Position numbers and translations under genes: made by a program. The notes beneath the pieces are model-generated. The model ran no database searches, was not told the origin of the DNA, and was given only the letters and a program-made list of their open reading frames with translations. From Allodiplogaster sudhausi (taxonomy: Eukaryota; Nematoda; Chromadorea; Rhabditida; Diplogasteridae): DNA of 64,000 bases. The number at the start of each line of letters is the position of its first letter. Position 1 is the first letter of the stretch. This document shows positions 51,185-60,320 of this stretch, piece by piece. Where the stretch lies: NCBI GenBank assembly GCA_945643635.1, contig CALZFC010000015.1:173501-237500 (forward strand). Direction: 5' to 3'.

Positions 51185-51360
51185 GAAAGGCGTGGTTTGA
51201 GTCTTTGGCGTTATTTGTATTCTTGACGTTCTTTGAGCTCTTGGAGTGGTTTGAATCCTTGGCGTGGTTTGAAAAAAACCTAAAGTCGTTCTAGAGTTTA
51301 CGGCTCTTTATTGCATTTTGCAATCCAAATTGATGAAGATCAGCCAAAGTCCAATTATTA
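51185..51360. repeat. Copied pieces of the 41.7-43.1 kb surface-protein locus
   Basis: 51185-51272 repeats an 18-20 bp unit (like gagtctttggcgtggttt) that also builds the Thr-rich stalk exon at 41755-41860. 51275-51360 (aaacctaaa...tcgttc-agagttta...gatgaagatcagccaaagt) matches 43040-43135. The two donor pieces are not adjacent at the source. Confidence 0.6.
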
Positions 51361-51592
51361 TTATTATTGTATTTTTTTTCGTTCAGGCAATTTCAAGTTA
51401 ATATTTTTATTCTTGCTAAAAGACCCATGACTTTTGATTTTTAAGAATAAATTAGTAAAATTTACTTGTTTTCCAAGATAAAGAGAGATTTGCACACCAA
51501 ACTACAAGAAAACTTTTCTTTATTCTAATATAAAGAAGGGTGATGACGCGAAAACGGATACGGTAGAGGCGTCGATAAAGAAGGAAAACTCG

Positions 51593-51873
51593 TCATAGTT
51601 GATCACTGCGGCTGTTCGTCTTCTCCTTCCTCTTGCCATAGGCTCCGCCCACTCGTCCACTCCGACCTGGGAGGTCGAAGAATTCGAAGCTGAACGACTA
51701 CAATTACAATGTATTGTTATTACAGATGTATAGAGAGAAAGAAACCGTACAGTAATAATGAGGAAGGTGTGTGAGAAGGAGATATAGAGAACGACGGGGC
51801 TTGACAAACGGAGCAAAAACAATTCGATTAAATCTGTTAAATTCCATTCTCCGATTTCGACTCCGACATCCAC
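51593..51873 (-). CDS. Candidate two-exon small membrane protein
   Basis: Exons 51873-51751 and 51697-51593 on - join in phase 0 to 75 aa. The first has an amphipathic start (MDVGVEIGEWNLTDLIELFL) and a hydrophobic stretch (SSPVVLYISFSHTFLIIT). The second has FEFFDLPGRSGRVGGAYGKR and a basic polar end. The 53-base intron has ordinary signals (ACT/gtacgg ... attgtag). The size and a single span would fit a small membrane protein, but it could equally be the last exons of something longer whose 5' part was lost near the transposon at 52114. No family recognised. Confidence 0.4.
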
Positions 51874-52113
51874 CGAAAATGAAATGGCCTGCGAGCACTT
51901 AAGAGTTTATGCCATTTACTTCATTAACAAACGAAATTCAAGAAGATCAATCAAACCTCAAGAATTATCATCATTACATAATATTCATGAATATTTAATG
52001 AAACAGTTATTTGTAGAACCTCCTTGCGCTCTTTTTTTCCAGAGAAACTCCATACTAAGAGCCCCGGCCGAAATCCAAATAGTTTCAGCGCGCTTCCTCC
52101 AAACAAATATATA

Positions 52114-52938
52114 CAGTCCCGCCCAACATTTCAGGTACATAAATTAATTAGATTATGTTGCGTCCTCCGTTGAGGGACAGGGAACGGTGTTGTGTGTGTG
52201 AGCACGAGAGGCGAGGTGGGTAGAGAGGTTTATTGCAGAGAAAGAGAACCGCCGTGGAACATGAGAGAAGAAACGAACGAACGAATGATTTTGCGCCACT
52301 TTCTAGCGGGGCGCTTATATACCTTACTAGCGAGGGATGGGTGGTAGAGCAATGTGAGTAACACGGGGAGCGAGTGGCCTCGGCCGGTATGATCTATGCC
52401 AACGGTTACGAGAGGGAGGCAACTCTAATTGCTATCTACCAAACACACGTTGACTCACGGAGACAAAAGATCAAACAACGTAGATACTAGACTATCTACT
52501 CAACAGATTAATTAGATTAATTTAAATAATTTCAATTGGAATTTGAGCGATATTAGGCACTTTCAAGCAGTTTCTTGTGTTTGTTAGGGTGGTTTTTGAC
52601 ATGCTGAACAAGTACATACAGTCGGATTTTAAAAAGAATCTGAAATGACCGTTTAAAAACGAATTCGGCTGGTTTTAGGAGGTGCCTCGATAACACAAGA
52701 TCGACTGCACCTAAAAGACGGTCATGTCCCTCCTAAAACCGGCCGAATTCGTTTTTAAACAGTCATTTCAGATTCTTTTTAAAATCTGACTGTATGTACT
52801 TGTTCAGCATGTCAAAAACCACCCTAACAAACACAAGAAACTGCTTAAAAGTGCCTAATATCGCTCAAATTCCAATTGAAATTATTTAAATTAATCTAAT
52901 TAATCTACCTGATGTACCTGAAATGTTGGGCGGGACTG
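52114..52938. mobile_element. TA-flanked palindromic MITE (Tc1/mariner-type ends), split by a solo LTR
   Basis: The ends are perfect inverted copies, CAGTCCCGCCCAACATTT...AAATGTTGGGCGGGACTG, each flanked by TA (target-site duplication). The arms are about 240 bp and nearly fill the element once the nested LTR (52156-52505) is removed. There is no coding capacity. TA targets and CAGT ends are characteristic of Tc1/mariner elements, so this is a non-autonomous derivative. Confidence 0.85.
52156..52505. mobile_element. Solo LTR (350 bp) with 5-bp target duplication
   Basis: It starts TGTTG and ends CAACA, is flanked on both sides by GATTA (52151-52155 and 52506-52510), and contains a TATA-like box (gcttatatacc, 52312-52322). 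The 5-bp duplication is typical of gypsy or BEL/Pao LTR retrotransposons. The internal region is gone, as expected after LTR-LTR recombination. It interrupts the left arm of the palindromic MITE, so it is the younger insertion. Confidence 0.85.
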
Positions 52939-53149
52939 TATATATGCATGTAATAACAGCATGAATTATTAGGAGTATTCATGAAACAACGAATACGAAG
53001 AAGAATGGCATTATTACAAAAATCTCTCAAAAGGATACATATGTTTGGTTTATCACGCATTTTCCAGACTGAACCAAGAGTGCAAATTTGGCACTTAACG
53101 CTGCAGTTCTTGTTGCCAACCACTCATTCCTGCTGTCTTCCCTAGCGCC

Positions 53150-56100
53150 ATGCGGCTGGCTCTTCTCCTTCTGCTCCTTCCTATGCTCGTCGCTGGCGAA
53201 TCAGATAGTAGATAGTCCAATGCTAGTTGGTTTCACTCCCTTTTATCACATGAGGCACAGGCATGTTATCTGAACAGTCGTAAAAGGGAGAACTTTTCCC
53301 ATGCTCCCTATTTGTATTTCCGATTTTGCCGGATTTTCAATGCATTTCAAAGTAGCTTTTTCTTGGCAGACTTGGAATATAACGGTATGACCCACACGCT
53401 GTGCTGCTCTAACCTCGGCGACAAGCGCGAGTGCCTGAATGGATGCGTCTACGAGGGTCCTGACACGACCAAAGAAGAGAAGTGCCCGGGTTTCGCCAAA
53501 CTATCCGAGACATGCAAGAAGGAGAGAGTCGTCAGCCGTCAGTACTTTATTTCGTTTATTCGCATATAATAACCGTAAAGCAATGTTGATAATGATATTT
53601 TTAGATCAATAATTCCCATCGGCGCTTGAATCTGAGATTAAAATTTTAAGAATATGTATATGAAAACTTGTCTTATTTTTTTGCGAAATTAAAGCAGGCA
53701 GAACAGATAAGAAACCAGCACTTTCTCACTTTTTCAGCTACGTCCACGAAGACAATCGCGACAGTGAAAAGAACGACGCCAACGACGACATCTTCCACTT
53801 CCAGTTCCACGCCGTCCACGACGACTTCTCGTCCTACGACCTCCACAACAGAGACAACGACGACCTCGGAGATGACTTCTTCCCCTTCCCCTTCCTCTTC
53901 CACGACCAGCGAGAAGCCGTCTGGCGGCTCGAAGATGGCCGATCCTATCGTTGCTCTCGGTCGGAGAAATGATGATAATTGGAGTGACAATTTCAGTTGG
54001 TGCCACTATCTCAAAGGCATACTGAACGGGAATTTTGAAAACAAATGCGATCCAATAATGCAAGAAGAAATTACACAACACTAGATTAAGTGAAGAAATA
54101 ACATACAGTACCGCTCAGCGGCCAGGGGTCAATGCTATAGCGGCTATAGCCAAAAGAGGCCAAGCGAAATTAAGGCCTGTAACATTTTTGTTTTCAGAAT
54201 TCATTGTTATTTATGTCTTCAGGGCAATGTTCTGCATCCATTAAGCTCAAAAACTCTACAAAACAATGCATATTCACCAAAATGGAAAATCTTGTAAATA
54301 TGTGGTGCAGGAACACCACAATTAGTAGTGTGTGAATGTGTCATCGTTTCAGTGAAATTTATAAAGGCACTTGCTCGAACTGTATAACAACTTTAAATTA
54401 CAGTTTCAAGCTCTATTTTGCATCCTTTTGTCTTATGAAGATACTTTTAATGCTACAAGTGAAAAAGGTATGGCAAAAAATCTTGCAAAAAAATTGGAAG
54501 AAATTAGCTCAAAAGAGGAACCGAACACCGGCTCTTCGGCTCATGAACATGCTAAGCATACCAATCCTCCATCCTGCCATAACGTTAGCCAACTCGAAAC
54601 AATTTTAGGGAACACTTTGACGGCTTTTAAGAGTTGTTAGACCTTGAAAGTGGGTCTCTGTGTTACGTCTTGATTTGCCCTCTCTTTGCTTCTCTTTGAA
54701 CAATCCTCTACTTTGAGCTCCGATCTTGACTCTCAAAACAGTCGCCCCGGTAGGGATTCGAACCTGCGACGCTCAAAAGTTCAAGCTGGAGCGCAACTTA
54801 CTGAGTTCCGCAGGCCACATCAGAGGCCTAAAGCCAGGCGTTGACTGGTCTCCCTTTGCTCTGTGGACCCGAAGTTGCTCTAAATTCATGCCACTTCGAG
54901 CGAAGCAAAGAGAGGACAAAACAATACGTACCGAGAGAGCGAGAGAGAGAGAGCGAGAGCGAGAGAGAGAGTGAGAGAAAGAAATTGAATGGCGACGTAT
55001 ATGGCTGATCTGCCATTATCTTTATCGGGCTTGAGAGCCCGTACATGGCCTGCGTAGCGCAGTAGGCTGCGCGTTAGCGTGCTGTTTTGAGCGTCGCAGG
55101 TACGAATCCCAACCGGGGCGAATGTTTTGACTAGGAAAAATAAGGAGAATCAAAATAAGAACTCAAAGAGGAGGCGAAGCAATTCAAAGCGAAGAAAAGG
55201 GAGAATAAATCGAGAGAGAGAGAGAGAGAGTAAATTTTCGAGGTAGGTAGCTCACCCACTGTTAAAGTTTGGCTTGGGAGGCGAACGGATATGATAGGTG
55301 TGGCGCAGTGGGTCAAGCGCCAGCCTGCGATTTTGCATGTCACATGTTCTAACCCCAATCGCAGCAAACGTTTTTCTGACAATGAGCGTTTGGAATTCAA
55401 ATCTGGAAAGTTCGTTCGTAAAAAATATATTCCGATGAGAGGAGAGGAGACAACCCGAAACTTTGTTTTCGAAATTGAAATGTGGCAACCTACAGAACAC
55501 TACTGAAAGCAATGAATTTTTATGGCATGGACTCTAACAACTCTTAAAAGCCGTCAAAGTGTTCCCTAAAATTGTTTCGAGTTGGCTAACGTTATGGCTG
55601 GATGGAGCATTGGTATGCTTAGCATGTTCATGAGCCGAAGAGCCGGTGTTGGGTTCCTCTTTTGAGCTAATTTCTTCCAATTTTTTTGCAAGATTTTTTG
55701 CCATACCTTTTTCACTTGTAGCATTAAAAGTATCTTCATAAGACAAAAGGATGCAAAATAGAGCTTGAAACTGTAATTTAAAATTGTTATACAGTTCGAG
55801 CAAGTGCCTTTATAAATTTCACTGAAACGATGACACATTCACACACTACTAATTGTGGTGTTCCTGCACCACATATTTACAAGATTTTCCATTTTGGTGA
55901 ATATGCATTGTTTTGTAGAGTTCTTGAGCTTAATGGATGCAGAACATTGCCCTGAAGACAGAAATAACAATGAATTCTGAAAACAAAAATGTTACAGGCT
56001 TTAATTTCGCTTGGCCTCTTTTGGCTATAGCCGCTATAGCATTGACCCCTGGCCGCTGAGCGGTACTGTATATCTTCTGCTCTACTCAGGCTATGTGCTG

Positions 56101-57054
56101 GTCGGCTTCGGCCTCGGCTGCCTCGTCATGCTCGTGTTCCTCTCTCTCATCGCCTCGGCGCTGCTCTCCGACGGGTTCAACGCAACAACCAATCGAAGAC
56201 CAAGGTCTGCTTTATATGCCTTTCTTTCTTCGCCACTCTCCCTCTCTCCCTACTGTTTTCAGGCACCAGTCAATCTTCCTTCGAAGAGCTCTGAGAGTAC
56301 AGGTCAGAGGTTGCATTGAACAATTTGGTTTTGTCAATTTTTTTTGAGTAATACTGCATAAAATGAACTGCAACTATAAACATAAAGTAATTTAACTATA
56401 TAAATTAAATTTAGGAGAAGCGCCCACTTCTGCCCAAGTCCACGCCGAACCCCAATCGGATTCCGGCTCCGTCGGAGGAAGCTGACCAGGTGTGGCCAGG
56501 AATTTTTCCAAGTTCCACATCCAGCGGCTTTTGTTAATTAACAGATGGTTCTAGAAGCATGAGGAGATGAGTGGAAGAAGTTCCTTTCAGGCCAAGAAGG
56601 AGGACGCACTTCCGCCGGCTCTGCCCTCGGAGAGCACGGAAGGCACAGAGGGAATGAGCACCACGGCGGCCAATGAACCCGACCCCAACCGCCGCTTCCC
56701 ATGGGAAAAGGTCCAGGTTTAGTGCGTGTGGAATACTGTAAAGAAATATTACTCTGAAGCAAAGCACCATTACACATCTGGGATCAATTTAGACTCCGAC
56801 TCCAGCCCCTCCGGCACCGCAGAAGATTCACGCGACTCCGACCGGGATTGTGCAGGTTTGTTAGAGACAAGTTCGAGAGTCTGGGGATTGTTTAGTAAAT
56901 CTTAAGCCTGTTAATATATGTATGTGATTTCTTCCTTAAAAATACTTAAAAATACTTGAAAGTCTTGCAGGCCACGCCGACTCTTCCCCCAGCTGGCGCC
57001 CCGCCCCCTGCCGCCCCTTTGGCTGATGGCCACTTGAACCTGTCGCTCGGCTAG
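53150..57054 (+). CDS. Single-pass surface protein: signal peptide, Cys-rich domain, Thr stalk, TM, Pro-rich tail
   Basis: Nine exons join in phase to 314 aa: 53150-53207, 53370-53537, 53738-53959, 56090-56204, 56263-56302, 56415-56489, 56591-56710, 56793-56855 and 56971-57054. Exon 1 is a signal peptide (MRLALLLLLLPMLVAGESD). Exon 2 is a short Cys-rich domain (TLCCSNLGDKRECLNGCVYE, EKCPGF, ETCKKE). Exon 3 is a Thr/Ser stalk likely to be O-glycosylated. Exon 4 is one membrane span (GLGCLVMLVFLSLIASALL). Exons 5-9 form a basic then Pro/Ala-rich cytoplasmic tail ending HLNLSLG. Intron 3 (53960-56089) contains a complete 1,963-bp inverted-repeat element whose right end is about 20 bases from the acceptor, yet the phase across it is exact. 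Without splicing, exon 3 would read on to a stop at 54084. The layout is shared with the gene at 41053-42475. Ligand unknown. Confidence 0.85.
54743..54816 (-). other. tRNA-like module 1 (element copy 1, left arm)
   Basis: On - it has a B-box-like GGTTCGAATCC with a preceding tRNA-like body. It mirrors the module at 55047-55120. The A-box region is diverged (ggaactcag), so this one is probably inactive. Confidence 0.55.
55047..55120 (+). other. tRNA-like module 1 (element copy 1, right arm)
   Basis: A-box TAGCGCAGTAGG and B-box-like GGTACGAATCC (one base off the RNA polymerase III consensus) at tRNA spacing in 74 nt. The acceptor arms pair poorly, so it is tRNA-derived (SINE-like) rather than a functional tRNA. 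Confidence 0.6.
55297..55364 (+). other. tRNA-like module 2 (element copy 1, right arm)
   Basis: A-box TGGCGCAGTGGG and a B-box-like GTTCTAACCCC 35-40 bases on. The same module occurs in both arms of copy 2 with the better box GGTTCTAACCCC. Only the right arm of copy 1 keeps it. Confidence 0.55.
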
Positions 57055-57900
57055 CCGCCCGCCTTCTCCACTCGCGTCTCGCTCACTGTCATCCATAAAG
57101 TGGCTTCCGAGCGAACACTTTCCTCGGCTCAATCATCTCATTTATTGAGATAAAGAGGATCAAGCCAGCTACTGAATGTGTAACACAGGCAATTATCTAC
57201 GAAAGAGATTGGGTTTTTGGAAAACTAGGAAAGAGAAGAATCTTTTACGAACTTTTGGCAGAGTAGAGTGAACTAGGACTCCTGCCTTCTCTATCTTCTC
57301 TATTCTCGTTATCAATTCCCCACTTGCGATGAACAATAAACTACATAGATGTTCTTCTTTGTTTAACAGATTGCCATTTTATTCCTTATCATCTATATTT
57401 ACGTCATACATAGGCATACAGCATTTGTTTATAATACTGAATAACATCTCGTAGCTTTTCAGTTAGTTTTTTTATAAAGACGTGGCAAGCCGGAAGTTTA
57501 TAAAAATTAAATACGTAAACAGTAGAAGGAGAAAGAGACAGTGGAAACTGGTGGTTGAGATGCATTTTTGTGTGAACACAATCATGGAGGATTTTGTTGC
57601 TGGGTCGTTCAAGGAAAAAAACGCACATATATTGGAGAGCAGAAGGAGGGATGTTCTGTAACATTATTACGGTTTCTTTTTTAATATCGATTGATTAAAA
57701 TTTCCAGAAGCTAGCAAAAGTAAAATGATAACACTGGGGAATCGCGTACGAATGTTTCACGTTTCTGAATATGAAAAAGTACCCATACAGTACTTGGTAG
57801 GGGCTACATGGGTAATATGAAGAAAACTGAGCTTATGGTAAACTAACAACTAGCAAAGAAACAAAGAATAACAGGGTGAAAAACAATGTGTCAGTATGTA
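57055..57900. other. Intergenic spacer with dispersed repeat
   Basis: 3' flank of the surface-protein gene. 57277-57400 is a diverged relative of 47955-48080. The open frame on - (57404-57664) has no support. The right edge borders the second inverted-repeat element. Confidence 0.5.
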
Positions 57901-58610
57901 CAGTACCAATCAGCGGCCAGGGGTCAATGCTATAGCGGCTATAGCGGCTATAGCCAAAAGAGGCCAAGCGAAATTAAGGCCTGTAACATTTTTGTTTTCA
58001 GAATTCTTTGTTATTTATGTCTTCAGGGCAATGTTCTGCATCCATTAAGCTCAAAAACTCTACAAAACAATGCATATTCACCAAAATGGAAAATCTTGTA
58101 AATATGTGGTGCAGGAACACCACAATTAGTAGTGTGTGAATGTGTCATCGTTTCAGTGAAATTTATAAAGGCACTTGCTCGAACCGTATAACAACTTTAA
58201 ATTACAGTTTCAAGCTCTATTTTGCATCCTTTTGTCTTGAGAAGATACTTCTAATGCTACAAGTGAAAAGGTATGGCAAAAAATCTTGCAAAAAAAAATT
58301 GGAAGAAATAAGCTCAAACGAGGAACCGAACACCGGCTCTTCCGTTCAGGCACATGCTAAGCATACCAATGCTCCTTCCAGCCATAATGTTAGCCAACTC
58401 GAAACAATTTTAGGAAACATTTTGACGGCGGCTTTTAAGAGTTGTTAGAGTCCATGCCATAAAAATTCATTGCTTTCAGTAGTGTTCTGTAAGTTGCCAC
58501 ATTTCAATTTCGAAAACAAAGTTTCGGGTTGTCTCCTCTCCTCTCATCGGAATATTTTTTTACGAACGAACTTTCCAGATTTGAATTCCAAACGATCAGA
58601 AAAACGTTTG

Positions 58611-58678
58611 CTGCGATTGGGGTTAGAACCTGTGACTTGCAAAATCGCAGGCTAGCGCTTAACCCACTGCGCTACACC
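58611..58678 (-). other. tRNA-like module 2 (element copy 2, left arm)
   Basis: Reverse-strand module with B-box-like GGTTCTAACCCC (on -) and A-box region tagcgcagtgggttaag. Mirror of 59334-59401. Confidence 0.55.
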
Positions 58679-58777
58679 AATCATGTCTGTTCGACCAAGC
58701 AAAACCTTCAAAGTGGTTCTCTGTGTTACGTCTTGATTCCGATCTTGACTCTCCTTAATTTTTCCTAGGCAAATTTT

Positions 58778-58853
58778 CGCCCCGGTAGGGATTCGAACCT
58801 GCGACGCTCAAAAGTTCAAAAGCTGGAGCGCAACTTACTGCGTTACGCAGGCC
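58778..58853 (-). other. tRNA-like module 1 (element copy 2, left arm)
   Basis: On - it contains an exact B-box, GGTTCGAATCC, and a GTAACGCAGTAAG A-box-like stretch. Mirror of 59086-59158. Confidence 0.55.
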
Positions 58854-59085
58854 AAATCAGAGGCCTAAAGCCAGGCGTTGACTGTCCCTTTGTTTCCGCT
58901 TTGAGCAATCCCCTTTGAGCTTTAATTGGCATCAGTGCGATTGCAGCGACGCTATCTGGATTTCGGCCTGGACACTTTGTACTGACTTTCAATGGTTTAC
59001 TTACAAGTAATACCCAAGGGTAACGTAACTTTTTGCTCTGTGGACTCGAAGTTGCTCTAAATTCGTGGCCGCAGAGCCCGCACAT

Positions 59086-59158
59086 GGCCTGCGTAGCGCA
59101 GTAGGATGCGCGTTAGCGTGCTGTTTTGAGCGTCGCAGGTACGAATCATAACCGGGGA
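59086..59158 (+). other. tRNA-like module 1 (element copy 2, right arm)
   Basis: A-box TAGCGCAGTAGG is intact; the B-box is degraded (GGTACGAATCAT). Confidence 0.55.
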
Positions 59159-59333
59159 CAATGTTTTGACTAGGAAAAATAAGGAGAATCAACATAAGAG
59201 CTCAAAGAGGAGGCGAAGCAATTCAAAGCGAAGAAAAGGGAGAATAAATCGAGAGAGAGAGAGAGAGTAAATTTTCGAAGTAGGTGGCTCACCCACTGCT
59301 AAAGTTTGGCTTGGGAGGCGAACGGATATGATA

Positions 59334-59401
59334 GGTGTGGCGCAGTGGGTTAAGCGCCAGCCTGCGATTTTGCAAGTCACAGGTTCTAACCCCAATCGCA
59401 G
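59334..59401 (+). other. tRNA-like module 2 (element copy 2, right arm)
   Basis: A-box TGGCGCAGTGGG and B-box-like GGTTCTAACCCC at tRNA spacing. This is the best-preserved module of this type. Confidence 0.6.
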
Positions 59402-60320
59402 CAAACGTTTTTCTGATCGTTTGGAATTCAAATCTGGAAAGTTCGTTCGTAAAAAAAATATTCCGATGAGAGGAGATGAGACTGAAATGTGAAATGTGGC
59501 AACTTACAGAACACTACTGAAAGCAATGAATTTTTATGGCATGGACTCTAACAACTCTTAAAAGCCGCCGTAAAAATGTTTCCTAAAATTGTTTCGAGTT
59601 GGCCAACATTATGGCTGGATGGAGCATTGGTATGCTTAGCATGTGCATGAACGGAAGAGCCGGTGTTCGGTTCCTCTTTTGAGCTTATTTCTTCCAATTT
59701 TTTTTTGCAAGATTTTTTGCCATACTTTTTTCACTTGTAGCATTAGAAGTATCTTCTCAAGACAAAAGGATGCAAAATAGAGCTTGAAACTGTAATTTAA
59801 AGTTGTTATACGGTTCGAGCAAGTGCCTTTATAAATTTCACTGAAACGATGACACATTCACACACTACTAATTGTGGTGTTCCTGCACCACATATTTACA
59901 AGATTTTCCATTTTGGTGAATATGCATTGTTTTGTAGAGTTTTTGAGCTTAATGGATGCAGAACATTGCCCTGAAGACAGAAATAACAATGAATTCTGAA
60001 AACAAAAATGTTACAGGCTTTAATTTCGCTTGGCCTCTTTTGGCTATAGCCGCTATAGCCGCTATAGCATTGACCCCTGGCCGCTGAGCGGTACTGTACG
60101 TCACAACTAAACTGCACAAATTAAATTAGGAAACGTAAGGATATGAAGAAGAAAAAAGTTAGCTACGTACATACATCGACGAATAGAAAGAATAATTAAA
60201 AATTTAAGTAAAAAAGACTGAAAATTTGTCAATTTAAAATGTATTATTTAATTTAATTTCTAATTGGACAAAGGACCACTTATTACATTTTTTGTAGTAT
60301 TTTTCTTGCTTAGGTTTTGT

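Larger units (their letters stand above)
54106..56068. mobile_element. Long-inverted-repeat, TA-flanked element, copy 1 (1,963 bp)
   Basis: It begins CAGTACCGCTCAGCGGCCAG and ends with its reverse complement, flanked by TA on both sides. The arms (about 550 bp in the outer part) carry gctatagc repeats, an 89-codon open frame (54371-54640 +, mirrored at 55803-55534 -) and, further in, tRNA-like modules and a GA tract. The left arm has lost one module. No transposase frame is visible. It sits in intron 3 of the surface-protein gene. Confidence 0.9.
57901..60096. mobile_element. Long-inverted-repeat, TA-flanked element, copy 2 (2,196 bp)
   Basis: Same family as 54106-56068: CAGTACC... ends flanked by TA, gctatagc repeats (three units here), the same arm frame (interrupted by small indels at about 58270-58440 and about 59700), and two tRNA-like modules in each arm in mirror order. 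The central loop is about 230 bp (58854-59085). It stands between genes. No transposase frame is visible. Confidence 0.9.

Noticed and set aside
53960..54084. Continuation of surface-protein exon 3 to a stop at 54082-54084
   Set aside because: The donor at 53959/53960 joins in exact phase to a membrane-span exon at 56090, so the read-through frame is most likely intronic.
55047..55364. tRNA-like modules as functional tRNA genes
   Set aside because: The acceptor stems do not pair properly and no convincing anticodon arm is present.
54336..59857. Arm ORFs of the inverted-repeat elements as host genes
   Set aside because: They are repeated in mirror image in every arm of the elements, so they belong to the transposon.
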